Part shown: one piece after another, positions 1 to 5,069 of the stretch
How the letters are laid out: the number at the start of each line of letters is the position of its first letter
Position numbering within the stretch: the stretch's first letter is position 1
NCBI GenBank assembly: GCA_016201085.1
Contig: JACQDO010000130.1
Location: 1 to 5,121, forward strand
DNA length: 5,121 nt
DNA from: Hyphomicrobiales bacterium
GTDB lineage: Bacteria > Pseudomonadota > Alphaproteobacteria > Rhizobiales > Xanthobacteraceae
Direction: 5' to 3'
Position numbers and translations under genes: made by a program
Notes under the pieces: generated by a model
What the model saw: the letters and a program-made list of their open reading frames with translations, nothing else
What the model was told of the DNA's origin: nothing
The model's database searches: none

Positions 1-1
1 C

Positions 2-799
2 AGCATCACCGACATCGAGGCGATCGCCAAGATCGCGCGCAAGGCCGGCGTGCCGCTGGTCGTCGACAACACGCTGGCGACGCCCTATCTGTGCAAGCCG
101 ATCGATTACGGCGCCAATATCGTGGTGCATTCGCTCACCAAGTTCCTCGGCGGCCACGGCAACTCGATCGGCGGACTGATCGTCGACGGCGGCAATTTCA
201 ATTGGACGCGCAAGGGGCAGTACCCGATGCTGTCGGAGCCGCGCCCGGAATACTCCGGCATCGTGCTGGCCGAGACCTTCGGCAATTTCGCCTTCGCCAT
301 CGCCTGCCGCGTGCTCGGCCTGCGCGATCTCGGACCGGCGCTGTCGCCGTTCAATGCTTTCCTCATCATCACCGGCATCGAGACGCTGCCGTTGCGCATG
401 CAGCGCCACTCCGAGAACGCACTCGCCGTTTCCGAATGGCTGTCGAAGCGGCCGGAAGTGGCCTGGGTCAGCTACCCGGGTCTGCCCGGCAGCAAGTACG
501 CCTCGCTCGCCAAGAAATACGCGCCGAAAGGCTGCGGCGCGGTGCTGACCGTCGGCCTCAAGGGCGGCTACGACGCCGGCGTCAAGCTGGTGTCGAACGT
601 GAAGCTGTTCTCGCATCTGGCCAACATCGGCGACACCCGCTCGCTCATCATCCATCCCGCCTCCACCACGCATAAGCAATTGTCCGACGCGCAGAAGGTG
701 CAGGCCGGCGCCGGACCGGACGTAGTGCGCCTGTCGATCGGGCTGGAAGATGCGGACGATATCATCGCCGATCTCGAGCAGGGGTTGAGCGGGAAGTGA
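2..799 (+). CDS. metY: O-acetylhomoserine sulfhydrylase (PLP-dependent Cys/Met metabolism enzyme), 5'-partial
   Basis: The reading frame is open from base 2 to the TGA at 797-799, giving 265 residues of a protein usually near 425-430, so about 160 N-terminal residues lie outside the window. The family is fold-type I PLP enzymes of the cystathionine gamma-synthase group. Visible marks are the PLP-ring aspartate in VVDNTLATPYLCKP (about residue 22 here), the Schiff-base lysine in HSLTKFLGGHG (residue 47, codon 140-142), the conserved GDTRSLIIHPASTTH block (about 211-225) and the carboxylate-binding arginine in VRLSIGLED (about 243). The GGHG and LSPFNAFL segments resemble O-acetylhomoserine aminocarboxypropyltransferases (MetY) more than MetB or MetZ. 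The known role is sulfide plus O-acetylhomoserine to homocysteine in the cytosol. The TGA overlaps the GTG start of the next gene. The family is certain; the exact substrate (acetyl- or succinyl-homoserine, sulfide or thiol) is inferred. Confidence 0.92.
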   Translation, partial: SITDIEAIAKIARKAGVPLVVDNTLATPYLCKPIDYGANIVVHSLTKFLGGHGNSIGGLIVDGGNFNWTRKGQYPMLSEPRPEYSGIVLAETFGNFAFAIACRVLGLRDLGPALSPFNAFLIITGIETLPLRMQRHSENALAVSEWLSKRPEVAWVSYPGLPGSKYASLAKKYAPKGCGAVLTVGLKGGYDAGVKLVSNVKLFSHLANIGDTRSLIIHPASTTHKQLSDAQKVQAGAGPDVVRLSIGLEDADDIIADLEQGLSGK

Positions 800-1668
800 C
801 CACTAAGGTCATTCTGGGCACGGCGACGCCGGGCGGCGGCTTTCCGCTCTATGGCGGCGCCTTGGCCGAGACGATCAACGCGACCGACACGACGCTGGCG
901 GTCGAGCCGCGCAACACCAAGGGCTCGACCGAGAACATTCCGCTGTTGGAAGAAGGCAAGCTCGATATCGCGCTGTGCACCGGCGAGCCGTTCTATGAGG
1001 CCATCGAAGGCATCGGCCGGCCGCGCAGCGAGTTGAAGATCGTCGCCGCGATGTATTCGACCGCCGGCATGTTCGTCGTGCGCGGCGACAGCACGGCGCG
1101 CATCATCGGCGATCTCAAGGGCAAGCCGGTGGCCTTCGGCGCCAAGGGCTCGGGGCTGACGATATTGTCGCGCTATGTCCTGGACGGACTCGGGCTCGAC
1201 CAGCAGAAAGATTTCCAGGCGATCTACCTCGACAGAGCCGGCGACGGCCCGGCCATGGTGCTCGACGGCCGCGCCGCGGCGCTGTGGGGCGGCGGTGTCG
1301 GCTGGCCCGGTTTTGCCGCGGTGGCGCAAGCGGGCGGCCGTTTCATCGCGCCCAGCGCCGACGAGGCGGCGCGCATCCGCACCAAGCACAGTTTCCTGAA
1401 AGCGACTACCCTGCCGGCCGGCAGCTATCCCGGGCAGACCGAAGCGGTGCACTCGGTCGGCTCCTGGAGCTTCGTGCTGGCGCGGCCGACGCTGTCGGAC
1501 GACATCGCCTACGCCCTCGCGCGCGCCCTGCACCAAGGCCACGCCGCTTTCGTCAAGCGGCTGGCGCAGGCGGCGGAAACCACGCCGCACAACACCGCGC
1601 TAGCTGCGCCGCGGCCCGAACTCATTCATCCGGGCGTGCGGAAATATTTGAAAGAGATTGGGCTGTAG
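796..1668 (+). CDS. TAXI-family TRAP solute-binding-like protein without signal peptide
   Basis: This 290-residue protein resembles periplasmic TAXI solute receptors. An N-terminal VILGTATPGGGFPLYGGALAE strand-loop-helix (5-25) corresponds to the family's IGTG...YYP..GALA motif. It is followed by NTKGSTENIPLLEEGKLDIAL (40-60), DLKGKPVAFGAKGSG (106-120), a WGGGVGWPGFAAVA loop (164-177) and LPAGSYPGQ (206-214). TAXI proteins normally carry a leader and serve TRAP or TctC-like importers. Here the chain starts directly at the mature-domain strand. The frame upstream of the GTG has no ATG, GTG or TTG back to the stop at 673-675, so a longer form with a leader is excluded. No TRAP membrane subunit lies in the window. 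The start forms GTGA with the metY stop, implying translational coupling and perhaps a cytosolic small-molecule-binding role linked to sulfur metabolism (inference). Family confidence is high; ligand unknown. Confidence 0.85.
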   Translation: MTTKVILGTATPGGGFPLYGGALAETINATDTTLAVEPRNTKGSTENIPLLEEGKLDIALCTGEPFYEAIEGIGRPRSELKIVAAMYSTAGMFVVRGDSTARIIGDLKGKPVAFGAKGSGLTILSRYVLDGLGLDQQKDFQAIYLDRAGDGPAMVLDGRAAALWGGGVGWPGFAAVAQAGGRFIAPSADEAARIRTKHSFLKATTLPAGSYPGQTEAVHSVGSWSFVLARPTLSDDIAYALARALHQGHAAFVKRLAQAAETTPHNTALAAPRPELIHPGVRKYLKEIGL

Positions 1669-1672
1669 GCGT

Positions 1673-2425
1673 TTATTTCTTCAACGTCCTCGCCACATAA
1701 TCGCGGATGAACGCGAGCGTTTCGGGCGCGGTCCAGATTTCGGTGACCGCTCTGTCGGTCGCCTGCCCGCTTGCCGTCATGCGCTCGCTCACCGCCTGGC
1801 GGATTTGCATCTTGGTCTGCGCGAAGGCCGGCGCCGACAGCGCGGCCAGCGACTGCGCGGCCGCCAGCGCCCGCCCCATCAGCGCCGCAGGCTCCACCGC
1901 TTCGTCGACCCAGCCTTTCTGCAAAGCCGCCTCGCTCGCATAGGTCGCGCCGCCGAGCGTGAATTCCGGCAGATAGCGCGGCGGCACCGCGAAACGCACG
2001 ATCTCGAAGGCGAGCGCCGGAAACGGCACGCCGACCAGCAATTCGGTGACGCCGATGCGGCCGCCCTCCTTCGCCATGATGCGGCGGTCGGCGCAAGCGG
2101 CGAGCACCGCGCCGCCGGCAATGGCGTGGCCGTTGATCGCGGCCACCACCGGCTTGGGGTGAAAGAACACCGCGTCGTAGAGCCTGTGCAAAGCCGGCAG
2201 GAACGCACGAATGTAGTCGCCGCCGCCTTCGCTCAGCCGCTTGAGATCGACGCCGGCGCAAAACATCTTGCCCTGCCCGGTTATCACCACCGCCTTGGCG
2301 GCTTCGCTGCGCAGTGCCTGGAAACGCGCGGCCAACGCCTCGCAGAACTCGATGTCGAGCGCATTGGCCTTGCCGTGCGTCATGGTCAGCACGGCGATAC
2401 CGTCGGTGATTTTGCTGTCGATCAT
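1673..2425 (-). CDS. Enoyl-CoA hydratase/isomerase (crotonase) family protein
   Basis: This 250-residue protein has the length of a single crotonase domain. The first oxyanion-hole segment is GKMFCAGVDLKRL (52-64) and the second is INGHAIAGGAVLAACAD (97-113). Rat mitochondrial crotonase uses two glutamates, Glu144 and Glu164. The first aligns with Val107 here, while the second is kept as Glu128 in GVTELLVG. Enoyl-CoA delta3-delta2 isomerases work with the single second glutamate, so an isomerase or other single-acid reaction on a CoA thioester fits better than hydration (inference). No signal peptide or membrane segment is visible, so the protein is cytosolic. Its ATG overlaps the ctaA stop (ATGA, 2422-2425), making it the second gene of a leftward pair. 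It ends 4 bp from the convergent TAXI gene. Superfamily membership is clear; the substrate cannot be read from the sequence. Confidence 0.9.
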   Translation of the reverse strand: MIDSKITDGIAVLTMTHGKANALDIEFCEALAARFQALRSEAAKAVVITGQGKMFCAGVDLKRLSEGGGDYIRAFLPALHRLYDAVFFHPKPVVAAINGHAIAGGAVLAACADRRIMAKEGGRIGVTELLVGVPFPALAFEIVRFAVPPRYLPEFTLGGATYASEAALQKGWVDEAVEPAALMGRALAAAQSLAALSAPAFAQTKMQIRQAVSERMTASGQATDRAVTEIWTAPETLAFIRDYVARTLKK

Positions 2426-3321
2426 GCGGTCACCGCCGTTATGCGTGGCGCCGGCAGCGCATGATGCAGCAGCCGCTCGGCATAGACCACTGAATATGTG
2501 AACACCACGATCGCCGCCACCTGGTGCGACAGCGACAGCGCCAGCGGCGCCTCATAGAGCAGCGTGACGATGCCGAGCGCGGCTTGCAGCGTCACCAGGA
2601 CCGCCAGCATGACGGCGCCGTCCAACTCGCCACGCAGGCGCCAGGCGCCATAGACCTGCAGCAGCGCCAGCGCCCAGATGCCGTCCGCCAGCATGCGATG
2701 GTTGATCTGCACGACCAGATCGTTCTCGAACAGATTGCGCCAGGGCGGGCTGATGAACAGCATGCGGTCGAGCGCCGGAATCCATTCGCCGTCGATGGTC
2801 GGCCAGGTGTTGTATTTCAATCCGGCGTCGAGCCCGGCCACCAGCGCGCCGAGATAGATCTGCACCAGCAGTAATGCTGCGAGCGCCAGCGCGCCGAACC
2901 GCAGCAGCTTGGGCGTATCGCTCGGCCGCCGCGGCGCAAGCTGCTGCGCCGTCCACAGCACGCCTGCGTAGATCAAACAAGCGAACGTCATGTGGAACGC
3001 AAGGCGGTATTGCGAAACCTTGACCAGCGTGCTGCCGGCCAGCCCGGACGAGACCATCCACCAGCCGACCACGCCGAGCAGCGCGCCGCCGGTGAAGATC
3101 GTCCACAGCCGCAGCCGCAGTCCCGGCGGAATGTATCCGCGCCACAGGAAAAACAGGAACGGCAGCAGGAACACCGCGCCGGTCAAGCGCGCCAGCACGC
3201 GGTGCGACCATTCCCAATAATAGATCACCTTGAACTGGGCGAGCTGCATGCCGCGGTTGAGTTCGCGGTATTGCGGGATCTCTTTGTATTTCTCGAACTC
3301 GGCCTGCCAGGCCGGCTCCAT
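2422..3321 (-). CDS. ctaA: COX15/CtaA-type heme A synthase, lacking first transmembrane segment
   Basis: Heme A synthase oxidises the C8 methyl of heme O to a formyl group in the cytoplasmic membrane, supplying heme A to aa3-type cytochrome oxidase. Using the ATG at 3321 gives 299 residues; alphaproteobacterial members are near 350-360 with eight membrane helices. Seven are visible. Expected heme ligands are present: His40 in EWSHRVLAR, His110 in YRLAFHMTF, His208 in QINHRMLADG and His266 in LSLSHQVAA, plus Glu37 before the first His. The opening helix and the usual GGATRLT-SGLS-EW stretch are missing. The frame stays open to an ATG at 3465, but those 48 extra residues are hydrophilic and arise largely from a palindromic repeat; GAARLT (codons 3358-3375) may be a remnant. 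An AAGG nine bases upstream supports 3321. It is coupled to the crotonase gene. It may be a decayed copy or may use an unusual start. Confidence 0.8.
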   Translation of the reverse strand: MEPAWQAEFEKYKEIPQYRELNRGMQLAQFKVIYYWEWSHRVLARLTGAVFLLPFLFFLWRGYIPPGLRLRLWTIFTGGALLGVVGWWMVSSGLAGSTLVKVSQYRLAFHMTFACLIYAGVLWTAQQLAPRRPSDTPKLLRFGALALAALLLVQIYLGALVAGLDAGLKYNTWPTIDGEWIPALDRMLFISPPWRNLFENDLVVQINHRMLADGIWALALLQVYGAWRLRGELDGAVMLAVLVTLQAALGIVTLLYEAPLALSLSHQVAAIVVFTYSVVYAERLLHHALPAPRITAVTA

Positions 3322-3390
3322 GGAATGCTGCCTTGCGGGAGACGGCGCGGACCATATAGTCAGGCGCGCTGCGCCGCAATAACGCCTGCG

Positions 3391-3468
3391 TATGATCCAG
3401 AAAAGCATGTCCTCGACTTGATCGGGGATGGGTACCGGTTTTCGGATAAGATCATGCGCAAGCATGAT
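3391..3468. repeat. Palindromic interspersed repeat, Hyphomicrobiales type
   Basis: The element has outer inverted arms ATGATC (3392-3397) and GATCAT (3450-3455), inner GAAAA (3400-3404) and TTTTC (3439-3443), a central hairpin TCCTCG/CGGGGA (3410-3415 with 3423-3428, one G-T pair) and a GGTACC palindrome. The layout, with GATCC-GAAAA at one end and CGGTTTTC-GGATAAGATCATGC at the other, resembles from memory an intergenic repeat family abundant in Bradyrhizobium and relatives. It occupies the place where the 5' end of ctaA would be expected and reaches to within 8 bases of the DUF2842 ribosome binding site. Internal symmetry is directly seen; the family assignment is recall and needs a genome search. 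Confidence 0.6.
3451..3468 (+). other. Perfect 7-bp hairpin with GCAA tetraloop in the DUF2842 leader
   Basis: ATCATGC (3451-3457) and GCATGAT (3462-3468) are perfect inverted repeats around a GCAA loop, a GNRA-type tetraloop that stabilises RNA hairpins. It ends 17 bases before the DUF2842 start codon, just ahead of the ribosome binding site. Its left arm overlaps the GATCAT that can instead pair with ATGATC at 3392-3397, so the two folds exclude each other. Confidence 0.5.
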
Positions 3469-3475
3469 GAAAATG

Positions 3476-3480
3476 AAAGG
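3476..3480 (+). promoter_or_regulatory. Ribosome binding site of the DUF2842 gene
   Basis: AAAGG ends five bases before the ATG at 3486, a good Shine-Dalgarno distance. It supports the 71-residue start for the DUF2842 protein. Confidence 0.6.
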
Positions 3481-3485
3481 CTGCC

Positions 3486-3701
3486 ATGTCCATCCGCACC
3501 CGCAAACTGATCGGCACCGTCGCCCTGCTGCTGCTGGCGACGGTCTGGGCCCTGTTGGCGATGGCGCTGGCGCAGTCGGTGCTGACCGGCTTCAACGGTT
3601 TGGTGGCGGCGATTTTCTATGTCGTCGCGGGCTTAGGCTGGGTGCTGCCGGCGATGCCGATCGTCAGTTGGATGGCGAGGCCGGATAAGACGAAGGCGTG
3701 A
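3486..3701 (+). CDS. DUF2842 small membrane protein
   Basis: This 71-residue protein has a short basic N-terminus (MSIRTRKLIG), a first hydrophobic helix at about residues 8-30, a short polar turn (TGFNG), a second helix at about 38-63 containing FYVVAGLGWVLPAMPIVSWM, and a basic tail. The RTRKLIGTVALL opening and the GLGWVLPAMP motif match the alphaproteobacterial DUF2842 family, whose function is not established. By the positive-inside rule both ends should face the cytosol. It is divergent from ctaA with the palindromic repeat between them; its neighbourhood with heme A synthase hints at a link to respiratory membrane biogenesis, which is inference. Length is normal for the family and the start is fixed by an AAAGG site five bases upstream. 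Confidence 0.85.
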   Translation: MSIRTRKLIGTVALLLLATVWALLAMALAQSVLTGFNGLVAAIFYVVAGLGWVLPAMPIVSWMARPDKTKA

Positions 3702-3716
3702 AGTGGACTGCCGCAT

Positions 3717-3743
3717 GTGGGGTGGGTGAGCGACCCACCCTAC
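3717..3743. repeat. 11-bp palindrome between convergent genes
   Basis: Bases 3717-3727 pair with 3733-3743 (ten Watson-Crick pairs and one G-T) around the loop GAGCG. The core arms are GGGTGGGT and ACCCACCC. It lies between the stops of DUF2842 (3701) and the convergent GIY-YIG gene (3770). No T-run follows on either strand, so it is not a standard intrinsic terminator, although a strong hairpin could still slow polymerase or protect 3' ends. GTAGGGTGGG-type palindromes occur widely as intergenic repeats, which is the preferred reading. Confidence 0.55.
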
Positions 3744-3769
3744 GCGCTAACCGCTGGGGATTTTGCAAT

Positions 3770-4207
3770 CTAGGCAAGCTCGATCAGCACTTTTCTCAAT
3801 TTCTCTCGTTTGAAATAATCAAATCCATCAGTTTCTTTGATTTTATGACCCTGTAAATTGAAGGTCGGTACTTCGCCGTAAATTTCTCGAAAAACCAAAA
3901 GCAGCGCGCGCTCAAGTTTCACCCATGTTTTTACGTTGGGCCGTCGCTTGCAGACGATGATTCGCGCTGTAATTTTTTTGACCCCATATTCACTCAAAAT
4001 GTCTTCTGAGTGGCTAGCCGCACTGCTCGCGACACGTCGAATACCTCTCTTAGTCGTGCCAATGTATGCGATAAATGATTTGCCGTGAGGATATTTGAAT
4101 TTCCTGTTTGCAGTCAGAACATAGACTAGTTTTTGATTTCCTATTGCAATTCGCGTGACCTCAATCGCGTGAAATCGCTTGAGGCTTACATTCAAATATC
4201 TTGCCAT
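3770..4207 (-). CDS. GIY-YIG-like nuclease-fold protein, low GC
   Basis: With the ATG at 4207 this is 145 residues. The order of conserved elements fits the GIY-YIG nuclease fold: LVYVL (27-31) in the GIY position, AYIGTTKRGIRR (47-58) giving YIG and the following arginine, KLERALL (98-104) with the candidate metal-binding Glu99, and PTFNLQG (114-120) with the family's late asparagine, Asn117. The first motif lacks the exact GIY residues. Domains of this kind cut DNA in homing, repair and restriction enzymes; here the target is unknown. Hand-counted GC is about 42% over 3781-4200, well below its neighbours, which suggests horizontal transfer. The frame also extends to an ATG at 4327 that overlaps the higA stop; those 40 residues show no family features, so the shorter start is preferred. 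Transcription is probably from the higBA side. 4208-4316 shows no other gene or clear promoter. Confidence 0.65.
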   Translation of the reverse strand: MARYLNVSLKRFHAIEVTRIAIGNQKLVYVLTANRKFKYPHGKSFIAYIGTTKRGIRRVASSAASHSEDILSEYGVKKITARIIVCKRRPNVKTWVKLERALLLVFREIYGEVPTFNLQGHKIKETDGFDYFKREKLRKVLIELA

Positions 4208-4316
4208 TGTGGCCCCCGTGAACTTAGCAAGGCTAACTATTTGGCACTGAGCATCAACAGTTGGTTCCTCCAAAGCCCGGAATGCGGATGAGCAAAACAT
4301 ACTCCATCTTGTAAAC

Positions 4317-4604
4317 TCACGCCGCATCCGCCGGTCTTACCCGCTTCGCGATCTCGCCACCCTTCTCTCGCTCCACCACGGCGATGTCGTACTGGCTCTG
4401 CAGGTCGAGCCAGAACTGCGCGCTGTTGCCGAAATAGCGGCCAAGCCGAAGCGCGGTGTCGGCGGTGATTGAGCGCCGCCCGTTGAGGATGTCGGTGATA
4501 CGCCCCGACGGTACGCCGATGTCGAGCGAGAGCCGGTTGGCGGAGAGTTTGCGCGCTTCAAGCTCGCGTTTCAGCAGGCGGCCGGGATGAGAAATCGGTG
4601 TCAT
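4317..4604 (-). CDS. higA: HigA-type XRE-family antitoxin
   Basis: This 95-residue protein has the opening typical of HigA/VapI antitoxins (ISHPGRLLKRELEARKLSANRL), an XRE helix-turn-helix at about residues 19-43 including LDIGVPSGRITDILNGRRSIT, and the family's following helix with TALRLGRYFGNSAQFWLDLQSQYD (about 50-72). HigA antitoxins bind and neutralise the HigB toxin and repress their shared promoter. Two in-frame ATGs exist at 4610 and 4604. The only Shine-Dalgarno sequence (AGAGG, 4611-4615) touches the first but sits six bases from the second, so 4604 is chosen. Starting at 4610 would give 97 residues and an ATGA overlap with the toxin stop. The toxin-first order is characteristic of higBA. 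The C-terminal RVRPADAA tail is unremarkable. Confidence 0.93.
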   Translation of the reverse strand: MTPISHPGRLLKRELEARKLSANRLSLDIGVPSGRITDILNGRRSITADTALRLGRYFGNSAQFWLDLQSQYDIAVVEREKGGEIAKRVRPADAA

Positions 4605-4606
4605 GG

Positions 4607-4894
4607 TCATCCTCTGTGGTAGTCGACGATCTCGACCTCGTGGGCGTCGCCTTTCTTGAACTCAAAGCAGATGCGCCAGCGCTCGTTCACAGTCATCGCC
4701 CATTGGCCTTTGCGGTCGCGCGAGAGCTTGTGCAGACCGATGCTCTTCAAAGGGCTGAGGTCGTTCAGCGACTTCGCCACATTGAGTGCCAGCAGCAGAT
4801 CGATCGCCTTCTCGAAGTCGAGCCCACGCAATGCGTTCGGCCGTTCGCCTTCCCAGACCTTGCGGGTCACGGAATTCCGCCACGACCGGATCAT
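4607..4894 (-). CDS. higB: HigB-type toxin, RelE/ParE superfamily mRNA interferase
   Basis: This 95-residue protein has the normal length for HigB. It opens with MIRSWRNSVTRKVWEG, has a helical middle (about 25-45, LDFEKAIDLLLALNVAKSLNDL), then SIGLHKLSRDRKGQWAMTV (51-69), the core strand NERWRICFEF (70-79) and the C-terminal EVEIVDYH (86-93). HigB toxins cleave mRNA on the ribosome; Arg72, Arg74, Tyr92 and His93 lie in the regions that carry functional residues in the family (inference by motif position). It is the first gene of a leftward module and its stop is directly followed by higA. No Shine-Dalgarno sequence precedes the ATG, and a promoter-like pair ends only seven bases upstream, so the transcript may begin at or very near the start codon. 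The toxin appears intact. Confidence 0.93.
   Translation of the reverse strand: MIRSWRNSVTRKVWEGERPNALRGLDFEKAIDLLLALNVAKSLNDLSPLKSIGLHKLSRDRKGQWAMTVNERWRICFEFKKGDAHEVEIVDYHRG
4611..4615 (-). promoter_or_regulatory. Ribosome binding site deciding the higA start
   Basis: On the minus strand AGAGG lies at 4615-4611, inside the last codons of higB. It is flush against the ATG at 4610 and six bases from the ATG at 4604, so it can only serve the second. Translation of antitoxin therefore probably restarts just after the toxin stop. Confidence 0.6.
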
Positions 4895-4900
4895 GGCATA

Positions 4901-4929
4901 AATATACTACGTTAAACGGTGAGCTTCAA
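4901..4929 (-). promoter_or_regulatory. Promoter of the higBA module with possible HigA operator
   Basis: On the minus strand a TTGAAG -35 (4929-4924) and TATATT -10 (4906-4901) are separated by 17 bp, close to the sigma-70 consensus. The spacer contains the small palindrome CGTTTAACG (4918-4910), a position where a bound XRE antitoxin would block polymerase. The expected transcription start falls at about 4893-4896, at the higB ATG (4894). Confidence 0.5.
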
Positions 4930-4977
4930 GATACATGCGCGCGCCCTGGCGAAGAGCGAAGCGCTGCCCCGTCCGCA

Positions 4978-5041
4978 ACTTATCCTCACCCCGCGCCAAA
5001 AAACCCAATCCTTTCAACACGAAAAAATACTTATCCTCACC
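4978..5041. repeat. Two copies of a 13-bp direct repeat
   Basis: ACTTATCCTCACC occurs at 4978-4990 and 5029-5041, 51 bp apart, in gene-free DNA upstream of higB. The bases between the copies are A/C-rich and unrelated. Two copies are too few for an array; they could be binding sites, a slipped duplication, or edges of a decayed element. Confidence 0.5.
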
Positions 5042-5069
5042 TCTCCAAACGCCCTTATATTCCTACTCG

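Noticed and set aside
568..1590. 340-codon open frame on the minus strand across metY and the TAXI gene
   Set aside because: Arginine- and alanine-rich, no family features, and lies opposite two well-supported genes; a typical high-GC antisense shadow.
1658..2464. 268-codon plus-strand frame opposite the crotonase gene
   Set aside because: Low-complexity Arg/His-rich translation and no conserved motifs; shadow of the crotonase gene.
2552..3379. 275-codon minus-strand frame overlapping ctaA in another frame, considered as a frameshifted N-terminus
   Set aside because: Its first residues show no helix 1 or GGATRLT-like motif, so a simple frameshift does not restore the missing ctaA start.
3717..3743. 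Intrinsic terminator
   Set aside because: The stem is strong but no run of T follows on either strand.
4208..4327. Extra 40 N-terminal residues on the GIY-YIG-like protein from an ATG at 4327
   Set aside because: The segment has no recognisable family features and no convincing ribosome binding site; kept only as an alternative start.
4978..5041. TTATCCTCA words as DnaA boxes of a replication origin
   Set aside because: Each differs from TTATCCACA by one base, only two copies exist, and there is no AT-rich unwinding region or replication gene nearby.
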